The notes: generated from the sequence alone by a model not told the origin. Shown: positions 49,519-58,947, numbered from the stretch's first letter. The stretch is DNA of 64,000 nucleotides from Polaribacter ponticola (GCF_026191475.2 NZ_JAOSLC020000004.1:121092-185091); one strand, 5' to 3'. Program-made: numbers and translations.

Positions 49519-51199
49519 ATGTCTAATTACTCGCAAAGAAGAATTAACCTTGTATTTACAATAGCATTGATAAATATTGGGTTTGCTATACTTTGTACTA
49601 TTATTTCAGACAAATTTGATTTCATTTGGTTAAGAAATTACAATGCAATTAATATATTAGCATACATAGCAGCTGCTTATCTTGCTAAAAATGGGCACCT
49701 TACTATTGCTAGAATATTATATTTAATTACAAGTAGTATTGGTATTGCTGTAATATCTTCTTTTGCAGGAAAAAATGGTAGTTTAGAATTTATTTATATT
49801 TTTAATATCGGTTTGCCTTTTATAATGTTTTCTTATAGACGAGAAAGAGCATATATAATTTCTTTCTTTATTCTACCACTAATTTTATGGTTTTTACTTT
49901 TTATTACCGATTATAATTTATTTGCTATCAGAAAAATAGATCCAATAATAGCAAAAAAAGTAATTTACCCAATAACGATTTTAAGTACTATTTCTTTAGT
50001 TATTTTTCAATTAATTTATTTCTTAATAATTAACGCAAGTTATTTTAATCGAATTCAGAAGAAGGAATTAGAAGCATTAGAAGCTTCTAATGCAAAATCT
50101 AATTTTTTGAGCACGATGAGTCATGAAATTAGAACGCCTTTAAATGCAGTTATAGGTCTTTCTTATATTTTAGGAGATAATGAACCTAGAAAAGATCAAG
50201 TTCAAAATATTGAAGCTTTAAACTACTCAGGTAAAATTTTACTTAATTTATTAAACAATGTTTTAGATTTTAGTAAAATGCAATCAACAAAAATTGAATT
50301 AGATAATATACCAGTAGATTTATCTGAAGCAATTAAACAAATAAAAAAATTCATGAAGCTTCTTGTTTAAAAAAAGGAATTATTATGAATCTTGAAATAG
50401 ATGAAGATATACCTATAGTTTGGTTAGATATAGTTAGATTTAATCAAATTATAAATAACTTAGTTTCAAATGCAATTAAATTTACTGATAAAGGAAGCGT
50501 AACTCTTAGAATAAAAAAACAAAAGCAAAATAAAAACAACGTTACTATACATACAGAAGTAATAGATACAGGATTAGGAATACCATTAGACAAACAAGAA
50601 ACTATATGGGAAGCTTTTACACAAGCTTCTAGTACAACTAATAGATTGTATGGTGGTACCGGTTTAGGTTTACCAATAGTAAAAAGTATTATTGAAGCCA
50701 TGGGATCTAAAGTGCATATTGAAAGTAAAATGAAAGAGGGTAGTCGATTTTATTTTGATATAAACCTAAAAAAAGCCACTAGAGAAGAATTGCTAAAAAC
50801 CACAAAAAAAGAATACATAATTTTAAAGGGAAAAGAATATTATTGGTTGAAGATAATCATATTAATGCTATGGTTGGAGTGCAAATACTAGAAAAAGCTA
50901 AATTAAAAGTTGAAGTTGCTAGAAATGGATTAACAGCTGTAGAAATGGTTGAAAAAAATAGTTTTGATGCTGTATTGATGGATATTCAAATGCCAATTAT
51001 GGATGGATATACTGCTAGTCTTGAAATTAGAAAATTTAATACCAATATTCCTATTTTAGCCCTTTCTGCTTCTGTTTTTATGGAAGTAAAAAATAAAATA
51101 ACAGAAAGCGGAATGGATGGTTTTATTTTTAAGCCTTTTGATCCACAAGATTTATTAAATCAGATTGAAGATGCCATAGAAAACAATACTCAAAAATAA
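49519..51199 (+). CDS. Membrane hybrid histidine kinase 4 (frame broken at 50343 and 50804)
   Basis: 560 aa when restored. Six TM helices (about 10-185), HisKA, HATPase_c (NAIKFTDKG, DTGLGIPLDK, GGTGLGLPIVKSI), and receiver (ILLVEDNHINAMVG, AVLMDIQMPIMDGYT). The A7 runs at 50343-50349 and 50804-50810 each need an eighth A; corrected joins read QIKKIHEASCLKKGIIMN and TTKKRIHNFKGKRILLVEDN. Last gene of the array, followed by the matching terminator. Confidence 0.87.
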
Positions 51200-51201
51200 T
51201 C

Positions 51202-51235
51202 AAAAATGCTCTCGAAATTCGAGAGCATTTTTTTT
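51202..51235 (+). terminator. Terminator after the kinase array
   Basis: AAAAATGCTCTCGAA / TTCGAGAGCATTTTT around a central A, with T tail. It shares the core CTCTCGAAATTCGAGAG with the terminator at 44184-44226. Confidence 0.88.
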
Positions 51236-51261
51236 AAAAAATATTCAACTACTATCTATTA

Positions 51262-52317
51262 CTAGATGTTTTTTGCCAACCAATCTCCTACTTCAGAAGT
51301 TCCGTAAGCATTATCTCCATTTGCTAAATCCTCAGTTACAAAACCTGCATCTAAAGCTTTATTTACTGCATTTCTAATTGCATTTCCTTCTTCTTTTAAA
51401 CCAAAGTTTTCAAACATCATTGCTGCAGACAAAACCGTTGCCATAGGGTTTGCAATATTTAAGCCTGTTGCCTGCGGATAAGAACCGTGTATTGGTTCAA
51501 ATAAAGCGTTATCTGTTCCTACGGATGCACTTGGCATTAATCCCATAGAACCAGAAATTACAGAAGCTTCATCTGTTAAAATATCTCCAAATAAGTTTTC
51601 TGTAATTAAAACATCATAACTATTTGGCCATTGTACTAAACGCATTGCAACTGCATCTACAAACTCATAAGATACCTCAACTTCTGGATAATCTTTTTCC
51701 ATTGCTTGTACTGTTTCTCTCCATAATCTTGATGTTTCTAAAACATTTGCTTTATCTACACAGCATAATTTCTTAGAACGAGTCATAGCCAATTCAAAAC
51801 CCTTTTTTGCAATTCTTTGCACCTCTACTCTAGTATAAACACAATTATCAAAAGCTGTTTCTCCTTCATCTCTTCTACCCTTTTCTCCAAAGTAAATTCC
51901 TCCAGTTAATTCACGTAAAAAAACCAAATCTGTGCCTTCTATTCTTTCTCTTTTTAAAGGAGATTTATCTAACAAAGAAGGAAACGTAAATGTTGGTCTC
52001 ACATTTGCAAACAAACCTAATTTCTTACGCATTTTTAACAAACCTTGTTCTGGTCTTACTTTTGCAGAAGGATTATTATCGAACCTTGGATGCCCAATTG
52101 CTCCAAATAAAACGGCATCGGAAGCCACACAAATATCATGTGTTTCATCTGGGTAAGGTTCTCCAACAGCATCTATTGCAGCAGCTCCTGTTAAAGCTGG
52201 TTTCCAAGTAATTTCATGATTAAATTTCTTTGCAATTGCATCAGATACTTTAACTGCTTGGTCTATTACTTCAGGTCCTATTCCATCTCCTGCTAATAAT
52301 GCGATATTTAATTTCAT
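51262..52317 (-). CDS. leuB: 3-isopropylmalate dehydrogenase
   Basis: 351-aa NAD-dependent beta-decarboxylating dehydrogenase of leucine synthesis; it also serves the citramalate route to isoleucine. N-terminal LNIALLAGDGIGPEVIDQAV, substrate Arg region LRELTGGIYFGEKGRRDEG, metal/NAD NLFGDILTDEASVISGSMGL and EPIHGSYPQATGLNIANPMA. Last gene of the leuC-leuD-cimA-leuB order. Confidence 0.96.
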   Translation of the reverse strand: MKLNIALLAGDGIGPEVIDQAVKVSDAIAKKFNHEITWKPALTGAAAIDAVGEPYPDETHDICVASDAVLFGAIGHPRFDNNPSAKVRPEQGLLKMRKKLGLFANVRPTFTFPSLLDKSPLKRERIEGTDLVFLRELTGGIYFGEKGRRDEGETAFDNCVYTRVEVQRIAKKGFELAMTRSKKLCCVDKANVLETSRLWRETVQAMEKDYPEVEVSYEFVDAVAMRLVQWPNSYDVLITENLFGDILTDEASVISGSMGLMPSASVGTDNALFEPIHGSYPQATGLNIANPMATVLSAAMMFENFGLKEEGNAIRNAVNKALDAGFVTEDLANGDNAYGTSEVGDWLAKNI

Positions 52318-52334
52318 GTTTTAATTTTTATTTA

Positions 52335-52409
52335 GTCATTGCGAGTTCACGAAGCAATCTGCTTTAAAATTGAGAGATTCCTTCAGTCATCCTTCCGAAT
52401 GACAGATTC
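52335..52409. repeat. Degenerate GTCATT inverted repeat
   Basis: GTCATTGCGAG...GAAGCAATCTG at 52335-52361 and CCTTCAGTCATCCTTCCGAATGACAG around 52380-52405 form an imperfect inverted repeat of the dispersed GTCATTGCGAG/GAAGCAATC type common in bacterial intergenic DNA. It lies between leuB and cimA and would be transcribed if they form one operon. Confidence 0.6.
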
Positions 52410-52411
52410 TA

Positions 52412-53930
52412 TTATATTATATTCAACATTTTCTCGGTAGCTTTAATTGCAGATACTGTTTGATCTGAATCTAAACCACGTGTTATAAATTCTTTTTTCT
52501 CTTTGCCAAGTTATAATAGTTTCACATAAAGCATCAGAATTACTACCTGGTGGAATTCTTACTGCATAATCTATTAACTTAGGTAATTCTTTTTTACTAT
52601 GTATTTTGTATAATTTTTTTAATGCATTCATAAACGCATCAAATTGTCCGTCGCCTTGAGCATGTGCTTCATAAAGAACACCTTCTACTTTTAATTGTAA
52701 AGTTGTAGATGGTTTCATCCCTTTTGCATGTCCTAAAACATAATTTTCTACAACAACACGTTTTTCAATGGTATCAGAATCTAAAACATCAGAAATTATA
52801 TAAGGTAAATCTTCTTGAGAAACTACTTCTTTTTTGTCTCCTAATTCAATAATTCTTTGGGTTACTTTCTTTAATTCATCATCATTTAAACTGATGCCTA
52901 AATCTTGTAAATTCTTCTGAATATTTGCTTTTCCAGACGTTTTGCCTAATGCATATTTACGTTTTCTACCAAAACGTTCTGGCATTAAATCGTTAAAATA
53001 AAGATTGTTTTTGTTGTCTCCATCTGCGTGAATTCCTGCAGTTTGCGTAAAAACATTAGCACCAACAACTGGTTTATTTACAGGAATTCTAAATCCTGAA
53101 AATGTTTCAACCAACTTACTTACTTTGTTTAATGCTTTTTCATTTACAGTGATTTTCACATCACTTAAAAAATCATTAATTACAGCAATTACACTTGCCA
53201 TTGGTGCATTTCCTGCACGTTCACCCATTCCATTTATGGTTAAATGCAAACCATTTGCACCAGCTTTTACAGCTTCCATAACATTGGCAACTCCTAAATC
53301 ATAATCATTATGTCCGTGAAAATCGATGTGTAAATTTGGATATTTTTGACGAACTTCAGTTATAAAATTAAAAGTTTCAACGTGGGTTAAAATTCCTAAA
53401 GTATCTGGCAATAAAACACGTTCTATTTTTTGGGTTGATAAAAAATCTAAATACTCAAAAACATAAGCCTTTGAATTTCGCATTCCATTTGACCAATCTT
53501 CCAAATATACGTTTGTTTTTATATCATTTTTTGCAGCTAAATCAATTGTAGCTTTAATATCAGTAAAATGTTGTGCTGGCGTTTTTTTAAGTTGATGTGT
53601 TAAGTGATTTAAAGAACCTTTGGTTAATAAATTTTGAACTTTTGCACCAGATTCAAGCATCCAATCGATAGATTTTCCGCCATCAACAAAAGTTAACACC
53701 TCAATTTTATCTAAAAAATCATGTTCTGTAGCCCAAGAAGTTATTTTTTTAACTGCTTGTAACTCACCTTCAGAAACTCTTGCAGATGCTATTTCTAAAC
53801 GATCTACTTTTAGCTCTTCTAGTAATAATCTTGCTATTGTTAATTTTTCAGAAACTGAAAACGATACGCCTGATGTTTGTTCTCCATCACGCAGTGTCGT
53901 ATCCATTATTTCTATCTTTCTCTTGGTCAT
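52412..53930 (-). CDS. cimA: Citramalate synthase / 2-isopropylmalate synthase (frame broken at 52493)
   Basis: About 505 aa when restored. N-terminal HMGL-like TIM barrel (MDTTLRDGEQTSGVSFSV, FHGHNDYDLGVANVMEAVKA, FTQTAGIHADGDNKNNLYFN) and C-terminal LeuA dimer regulatory domain (EGDGQFDAFMNAL-like, here AQGDGQFDAFMNALKKL; VRIPPGSNSDALCETI). It resembles Leptospira CimA closely; the LiCMS specificity residues Leu81, Leu104 and Tyr144 map to Leu79, Leu102 and Tyr142 here, which favours pyruvate as substrate. Run of six at 52493-52498 is off by +1 or -2; the restored end reads FITRGLDSDQTVSAIKATEK. It could still be LeuA. Confidence 0.8.
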
Positions 53931-53956
53931 TTTATAATAAATTGTAATCTGTCACT

Positions 53957-54000
53957 TCTAGCGCAGTCGAGAAATTAATTTAGGTCTCGACTGCGCTCGA
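53957..54000. repeat. REP-like inverted repeat, copy 2
   Basis: TCTAGCGCAGTCGAGA (53957-53972) and TCTCGACTGCGCTCGA (53985-54000), one mismatch, 12-nt loop. The right arm is identical to that at 43202-43217. Confidence 0.85.
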
Positions 54001-54061
54001 CCAGACATTCTCACGTTATCAAAAATATTTGTGCTTTTTTGTTTGTACTATCAACACCAAT

Positions 54062-54661
54062 TTAAAATGGTCTAGTTTCAGCAAAAGCAGAAATTTCGTT
54101 TTCGATGTTTTTTAAGTAATCAATATCATCAAAACCATTTAACATATTGTCTTTTTTGTAGGCATTAATTACAAAAGGTTCAGATTCTCCTGTTGCTACT
54201 AATGTAACTTTCTGATTAGGTAAATCAACCTTAATTTCAGTTTTAGGATCTGCCATAATTGCTGCAAATAAAGTATCTGCAAATTCCGCTGAAACCTGAA
54301 CGGGTAAAACCCCTACGTTTAAACAGTTATTTTTAAAGATATCTGCAAATGCAGAAGAAATTACACAACGTAATCCAAAATCGTACACAGACCAAGCTGC
54401 GTGCTCTCTAGAAGAACCAGAACCAAAGTTTCTACCTCCTACTAAAATTTTAGAACCTGCATAAATTTCTTTGTTTAAAGGAAAATCTGCTTTTGGTGTT
54501 CCGTCTTGTTCAAATCTCCAATCACGAAAAAAGTTGATATCAAAATCTTTACGCTCTGTTGCTTTTAAGAAACGAGCAGGAATTATTTGATCTGTATCTA
54601 CATTCTCTGTTGGTAATGGATATGCTGTACTTGTTAATACATTAAATTTATCGTAAGCCAT
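54062..54661 (-). CDS. leuD: 3-isopropylmalate dehydratase small subunit
   Basis: 199-aa swivel-domain partner of LeuC. NVDTDQIIPARFLKATERKD and GGRNFGSGSSREHAAWSVYD are the conserved substrate-loop motifs. Separated from leuC by a four-helix-bundle gene and repeats, whereas these subunits are usually adjacent. Confidence 0.96.
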   Translation of the reverse strand: MAYDKFNVLTSTAYPLPTENVDTDQIIPARFLKATERKDFDINFFRDWRFEQDGTPKADFPLNKEIYAGSKILVGGRNFGSGSSREHAAWSVYDFGLRCVISSAFADIFKNNCLNVGVLPVQVSAEFADTLFAAIMADPKTEIKVDLPNQKVTLVATGESEPFVINAYKKDNMLNGFDDIDYLKNIENEISAFAETRPF

Positions 54662-54819
54662 GTTTTTTGTTTAGCTTTTTGCTTTTCGCTTGTTTGCCAT
54701 TCGCTTTTCATTCTTGACAAAACTACCTAAGCAGTTATTTTATTATATTTTTACTATTAGTTTAATTTCTAACGTTTTTAACTAATAGCTAATTACTAAA
54801 AGCTAAAGGCGTTATGCCA
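54662..54819. repeat. Short degenerate AGC(T/C)AAAAGC-type repeats 3' of the four-helix-bundle gene
   Basis: Contains GCTTTTTGCTTTTCGCTTG (about 54674) and, near 54781-54812, ACTAATAGCTAATTACTAAA and AGCTAAAGGC, the low-complexity AGC-TAAAAGC pattern often seen between flavobacterial genes. Similar units lie on the other side of the gene at 55195-55258. Confidence 0.5.
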
Positions 54820-55170
54820 TCAACCTAATTTACTTATCAATCTGTTTAAACTTCTTTTTAATTGATCTACTTTTTCAACTAACTTTTCTATTGATTCTTG
54901 TTTAGCTAATTTTAAATCTTTTATCAAAATTAAAAAATATTCTAATTCTGTTGCTGATCCATTTGCGATTACTAAAAACCGTTTAAACTCTTTTTCTGTT
55001 TCCCTTCCACATCCTTCTGCAATATTTGCTGGTACTGAAGAAGAACATCTTCTCATCTGACTCGTTATTCCAAATAATTCTTCTTTAGGAAATTGTTTTG
55101 AAATTTTATAGACATCTAATGTAATTTCGTGTCCTAACTCCCAAACTTGATATTTTCTAAAGGTTCTCAT
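54820..55170 (-). CDS. Four-helix bundle protein (23S rRNA-IVS / S23 family)
   Basis: 116-aa member of the family first found in intervening sequences of 23S rRNA genes. Signatures: YQVWELGHEITLDVYKISKQ, FPKEELFGITSQMRRCSSSV, PANIAEGCGRETEKEFKRFL, then a long helix ending RSLNRLISKLG. Not part of leucine synthesis; it interrupts leuC-leuD. Its biological role is not established; related proteins have been proposed to accompany mobile intervening sequences or retroelements. Flanked on both sides by degenerate repeats. Confidence 0.88.
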   Translation of the reverse strand: MRTFRKYQVWELGHEITLDVYKISKQFPKEELFGITSQMRRCSSSVPANIAEGCGRETEKEFKRFLVIANGSATELEYFLILIKDLKLAKQESIEKLVEKVDQLKRSLNRLISKLG

Positions 55171-55264
55171 TTTTTTAAGCCTTTCGTTTGTTAGCCTTTC
55201 GCAATTAGCCGCTTTTTGTTTTCAATATAGGAAGCCAAAAGCCAACTGCCAAAAGCGAACGTTG
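55171..55264. repeat. Short degenerate repeats 5' of the four-helix-bundle gene
   Basis: GCCTTTCGTTTGTTAGCC (about 55181), TTTCGCAATTAGCCGCTTTT, and AAGCCAAAAGCCAACTGCCA with AAAAGCGAAC up to 55260. These short units match the class seen at 54662-54819. Confidence 0.5.
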
Positions 55265-56665
55265 CTAGCCTACTAGCAATGTTCTAGGGTCAGTTACAAC
55301 TCCACTAACCGCAGATGCTGCAGCAACTAACGGAGAAGCTAATAATGTTCTAGATCCTGGTCCTTGCCTTCCTTCGAAGTTTCTGTTTGATGTTGAAACA
55401 GATAATTTTCCTGAAGGAATTTTATCATCATTCATTGCTAAACAAGCAGAACACCCTGGTTCTCTTAATACAAAACCTGCGTCTGTAATAATTTTGTCTA
55501 AGCCTTCTGCATTAATTTGATCTACTACTTTATGTGAACCTGGAACTAACCAAGCAGTAACATTGTCTGCTTTTTGTCTTCCTTTAACAATAGAACAAAA
55601 TGCTCTAAAGTCTTCAATTCTACCATTTGTACAAGAACCTAAGAATACAAAGTCGATTTCTTTACCAATCATAGAATCGCCTTCATTAAAAGACATATAT
55701 CCTAAAGATTTTTTGTAAGTTTCTACACCGCCTTCTACATTTTCTGCTAAAGGAATAGATTTTGTTACTCCAATTCCCATTCCTGGGTTTGTACCATAGG
55801 TAATCATTGGCTCTATATCTGATGCTTCGTAAGTAAATTCTACATCAAATTCTGCATTTTCTTCTGTATATAAAGTTTCCCAATATTTCATTGCCTTGTC
55901 CCAATCTGCTCCTTTAGGAGTTTGAGCACGCCCTTTTAAATATTCGAACGTTTTTGCATCTGGAGCAATCATTCCTCCTCTTGCACCCATTTCTATAGAC
56001 AAATTACAAACTGTCATTCGTCCTTCCATAGACATATCTTCAAAAACATCTCCTGCATATTCTACAAAATAACCTGTAGCTCCAGAAGTGGTTTGTTTAG
56101 AAATAATGTATAAAGCCACATCTTTTGGAGTAACTCCCAAACCTAATTTTCCGTTTACGTTAATACGCATCGATTTTGGTTTTGGTTGCATAATACATTG
56201 TGTAGATAATACCATTTCTACTTCACTTGTTCCAATTCCGAAAGCAATTGCACCAAAAGCCCCATGTGTAGATGTGTGAGAATCTCCACAAACAATAGTT
56301 GCTCCTGGTAAAGTAATTCCGTTTTCTGGACCAACAACATGCACAATTCCGTTATTTTCATCACCTAAACCCCAGTGAGAAATACCGTGTTTAGCCGCAT
56401 TTTTCTCTAAAGCATCTAACTGATTTGCAGACAAAGGATCTGCAACTGGTAAATGTTGATTTATAGTTGGTGTGTTGTGATCTGCAGTTGCGAATGTACG
56501 CGTAGGATATACAACACTGTTTCCTCTACTTTCTAATCCTAAAAAAGCCACAGGACTTGTAACTTCGTGGATAAAATGACGATCTATAAAAAACACATCT
56601 GGTCCGTCTTTTACTTTACGAACAACGTGCGAATCCCATACTTTGTCAAATAATGTATTTGCCAT
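55265..56665 (-). CDS. leuC: 3-isopropylmalate dehydratase large subunit
   Basis: 466-aa aconitase-family iron-sulfur enzyme. [40 protein letters not shown], and the cluster cysteines in [19 protein letters not shown] and [11 protein letters not shown] are present. First gene of the leucine operon in this window; upstream of it lies about 580 bp without a clear gene. Confidence 0.97.
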   Translation of the reverse strand: MANTLFDKVWDSHVVRKVKDGPDVFFIDRHFIHEVTSPVAFLGLESRGNSVVYPTRTFATADHNTPTINQHLPVADPLSANQLDALEKNAAKHGISHWGLGDENNGIVHVVGPENGITLPGATIVCGDSHTSTHGAFGAIAFGIGTSEVEMVLSTQCIMQPKPKSMRINVNGKLGLGVTPKDVALYIISKQTTSGATGYFVEYAGDVFEDMSMEGRMTVCNLSIEMGARGGMIAPDAKTFEYLKGRAQTPKGADWDKAMKYWETLYTEENAEFDVEFTYEASDIEPMITYGTNPGMGIGVTKSIPLAENVEGGVETYKKSLGYMSFNEGDSMIGKEIDFVFLGSCTNGRIEDFRAFCSIVKGRQKADNVTAWLVPGSHKVVDQINAEGLDKIITDAGFVLREPGCSACLAMNDDKIPSGKLSVSTSNRNFEGRQGPGSRTLLASPLVAAASAVSGVVTDPRTLLVG

Positions 56666-57247
56666 TTTTTTATGCTTTAAATCTTGAAATTATAATCAAT
56701 TCTCAAAAATAAGATATTAAACTAATTCTAATTTACTAGTTGAACGTTTAAGCATTATTTTCAACTGTTAAATAAAGTTTCAAAACATTGACTAACAACA
56801 TTTTAAACTGTTTTAAAATATGATGTCTATTTATTTAAGTGTATTTATCTTTAATTAAAAAACGATCTTCAACATTTTATAATTTCATTTTCTAGCAAAA
56901 TTATTAAAACAGCATTTTTATTAGTTTTTAGAAAGCCAATTTTTCTACCATATAGTTAACCATTTATCTGTTGATAAGTCTGATAAGAATTTTATAAATA
57001 AAAATAATAGTACCATTATTTTTTCTATATTTAGACGTGTAAAATTCTTCTTATTTGCTATGAAAGAATTCACTGATAAAAAAACATAATAGTTCTGCAT
57101 ATTTGTCAAAATTGGCTTTTAATGCATAATTATTATATGTATATAAATAAGTTGGCAACAAGCTGAAAAAACCCGGATATAAATGTCGTCTTTTTACAAT
57201 CATACAACATTCCGATTTTTCATGTTTGCAATCTAATATAGATAAAT
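56666..57247. other. Gene-poor region upstream of leuC, with repeat end at 57151
   Basis: No convincing gene. AGTTGAA (about 56738) and TTCAACT (about 56760) form a spaced inverted repeat near the leuC promoter side. At 57151-57173 GTTGGCAACAAGCTGAAAAA is a right-end fragment of the cassette repeat (compare GCTGGCAACAAGCTAAAGAA at 61490). A 69-codon minus-strand frame at 57051-57260 lacks signs of being a gene. Confidence 0.5.
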
Positions 57248-57526
57248 ATGGAAAAGACAATTATTGCACAATTAAGTATTCAAGAAGGAAAAACGGAAGA
57301 TTTTTTAAAATTAGCAGAAATTATGGTTAATAATAGCATCGAAGAAAACGGATGCTTAAAGTACAGGTTATTAAAAGAAGTTGATAAAGAAAATGATTTT
57401 CTTATCTATGAAAAATATGAAAATGAAGAAGCTGTTGAAAATCATAATTCATCTGAACATTTCAAAGGATTTTTAAATGCAGTAATGCCATTATTAACAA
57501 AAGAACCTATAATTGAAGTTTTTTAA
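57248..57526 (+). CDS. ABM-domain quinol monooxygenase-like protein
   Basis: 92-aa antibiotic-biosynthesis-monooxygenase (dimeric ferredoxin-like) fold, like YgiN. Typical pattern: IIAQLSIQEGKTEDFLKLAE, ENGCLKYRLLKEVDKENDFL, YEKYENEEAVENHNSSEHFK. Small-molecule oxygenation or quinone handling is possible. The stop and the AraC start overlap as TAATG (57524-57528), so the regulator probably controls this gene. Bounded by cassette repeats. Confidence 0.85.
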   Translation: MEKTIIAQLSIQEGKTEDFLKLAEIMVNNSIEENGCLKYRLLKEVDKENDFLIYEKYENEEAVENHNSSEHFKGFLNAVMPLLTKEPIIEVF

Positions 57527-58356
57527 TGACAAGAAACGAATCTTACAAACCAACTAAATTTCTTTCAAAATATATTGATCGATTTTACATTTTTGAAAAA
57601 TCGAGTGCTGACTATTTTGAACTTCCTTCGGTTCTTCCAGGAACTGGATTAGAATTAGTGTTTTATTTAGATAAACCTTTATCCATTAACAAAAAGATAC
57701 TTCCAAAATCACATACTGTTTGCCCAAGAAACATCTTGAATTTTGATAAAGAAAAAAATGTGTCACTCTTATCTGTAAGATTTAAAAGTGGAGCTTTTAG
57801 ACATTTTACATCTGTTCCATTTTCGGAATTGAACGATAATTATTTTTCTGTCCAAAATTTATGGAAATCAAAAGGCAATAACTTATTGAACAAACTTGAA
57901 AACATTTCAGGAATTCAAAACAAGGTTAAAGTAATCGAATCTTTTTTAATAAGTAATTTTAAAGAATATCATAAAGACGAAGACGATAAATGGGATTTAG
58001 TTCTGGACGAATTATATTACAATTTTGACAGTAATACAATTGATCTCATATCTCAAAAAGCTAATTTAAGTCTTCGTCAGTTTGAAAGAAGTTTTAAATC
58101 ACAATTTGGAATAACAGCCAAAGAATTTCAGAAGATTACAAGGTTCCAAGATGTTATCAAGAAAATACTTCTCAATAGAAAATCTGATTATTTGGATACC
58201 ATTTTAGATAACGGATATTTTGACCAAAGTCATTTTATAAAAGAATTTAAGTCTTTAACGAAAAAAACACCTTTGGAATATTTTACTAAAGAAAATTTTG
58301 ATAGTCATTTCTACCATAAGTCATTGAATAAAAAGCCAGTTGCCAACAACGTATAA
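57526..58356 (+). CDS. AraC-family transcription regulator
   Basis: 276 aa. N-terminal DUF6597-type sensing half (LPSVLPGTGLELVFYLDKPL) and C-terminal double HTH: IDLISQKANLSLRQFERSFK, FGITAKEFQKITRFQ and NGYFDQSHFIKEFKSLTKKT. Translationally coupled to the ABM gene. Its last codons (VANNV-stop) are encoded inside the left arm of the cassette repeat at 58335, as if the repeat supplies the gene end. Confidence 0.88.
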   Translation: MTRNESYKPTKFLSKYIDRFYIFEKSSADYFELPSVLPGTGLELVFYLDKPLSINKKILPKSHTVCPRNILNFDKEKNVSLLSVRFKSGAFRHFTSVPFSELNDNYFSVQNLWKSKGNNLLNKLENISGIQNKVKVIESFLISNFKEYHKDEDDKWDLVLDELYYNFDSNTIDLISQKANLSLRQFERSFKSQFGITAKEFQKITRFQDVIKKILLNRKSDYLDTILDNGYFDQSHFIKEFKSLTKKTPLEYFTKENFDSHFYHKSLNKKPVANNV

Positions 58357-58476
58357 AATTAATTGCTTGGTATGAGCTTACTTACGAAAATCCTCGCGGA
58401 TTTTCTATTTGGTTTGTATTTGCTAAATTAGGTGTTTAAACAACGCAACTAATCTTATACAAAACCGTTGGCAAAC
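58335..58476. repeat. Cassette-like hairpin repeat R2 (complete)
   Basis: Left arm AGTTGCCAACAACGTATAAA-ATTAATTGC and right arm GCAACTAATCTTATACAAAACCGTTGGCAAAC are imperfect inverted repeats about 30 bp long; the inner part has hairpin GAAAATCC-TCGC-GGATTTTC (58386-58405). It overlaps the AraC stop codon and ends 9 nt before the next gene. The inner ~100 bp recur at 60133-60243. Confidence 0.8.
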
Positions 58477-58485
58477 ATATAAGAA

Positions 58486-58896
58486 ATGACGAAAATCAGA
58501 TATTCAAAAGAGAGATTAAGAAGTAATTCAAGAATGGGAATATTCTTTGTAGCAATCGGAATTATTCTCGTTTTACTATCTTTTATTATTTCAGAATGGA
58601 AAGAAATTTCACTCGCATCAATTGGAATCGGACAAATAGGAGCTGGAATATTTATGTTTATAATTTATTACTTTGAAAACAGAAATCAATATCTGACTCT
58701 GAAAAACGGAGAGTTGATAAAAAACACTCTATTTCCAAAAAAAATAAAATTAGCCGAAATAAAGTCTATAAAGGAATTTGCTGGAGACTTAAAACTGATT
58801 ACGCAAAAAACTGAATTTATAATTGATACTCAAATTGTTGAACCAAATTCTCTTGTGGAATTAAAAAATGAATTGAAAAATTATAATCTGAAATAA
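58486..58896 (+). CDS. Small membrane protein with PH-like C-terminal part
   Basis: 136 aa. Two TM helices (about 18-36, FFVAIGIILVLLSFIISE, and 45-62, IGQIGAGIFMFIIYYFEN), then a cytoplasmic region with short strands (YLTLKNGELIKNTLFPKKI, LKLITQKTEFIIDTQIV) that resembles bacterial PH-like domains. Function unknown. It stands alone between two cassette repeats. Confidence 0.6.
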   Translation: MTKIRYSKERLRSNSRMGIFFVAIGIILVLLSFIISEWKEISLASIGIGQIGAGIFMFIIYYFENRNQYLTLKNGELIKNTLFPKKIKLAEIKSIKEFAGDLKLITQKTEFIIDTQIVEPNSLVELKNELKNYNLK

Positions 58897-58908
58897 AAAA
58901 TACGATTT

Positions 58909-58921
58909 GCTAACAAAGTAC
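58909..58921. repeat. Left end of cassette repeat R3, cut by IS110 element 1
   Basis: TTTGCTAACAAAGTA corresponds to the left end TTGCCAACAACGTA of R2. The remainder of the repeat resumes on the other side of the insertion at about 60133. Confidence 0.55.
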
Positions 58922-58947
58922 TGTGGTAAAAAACAAGTAAAAACTCA

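Noticed and set aside
57051..57260. 69-codon minus-strand open frame upstream of the ABM gene
   Set aside because: No start context, no recognisable domain, atypical residue mix (many Cys, Tyr, Phe), and it overlaps repeat remnants and the ABM start.
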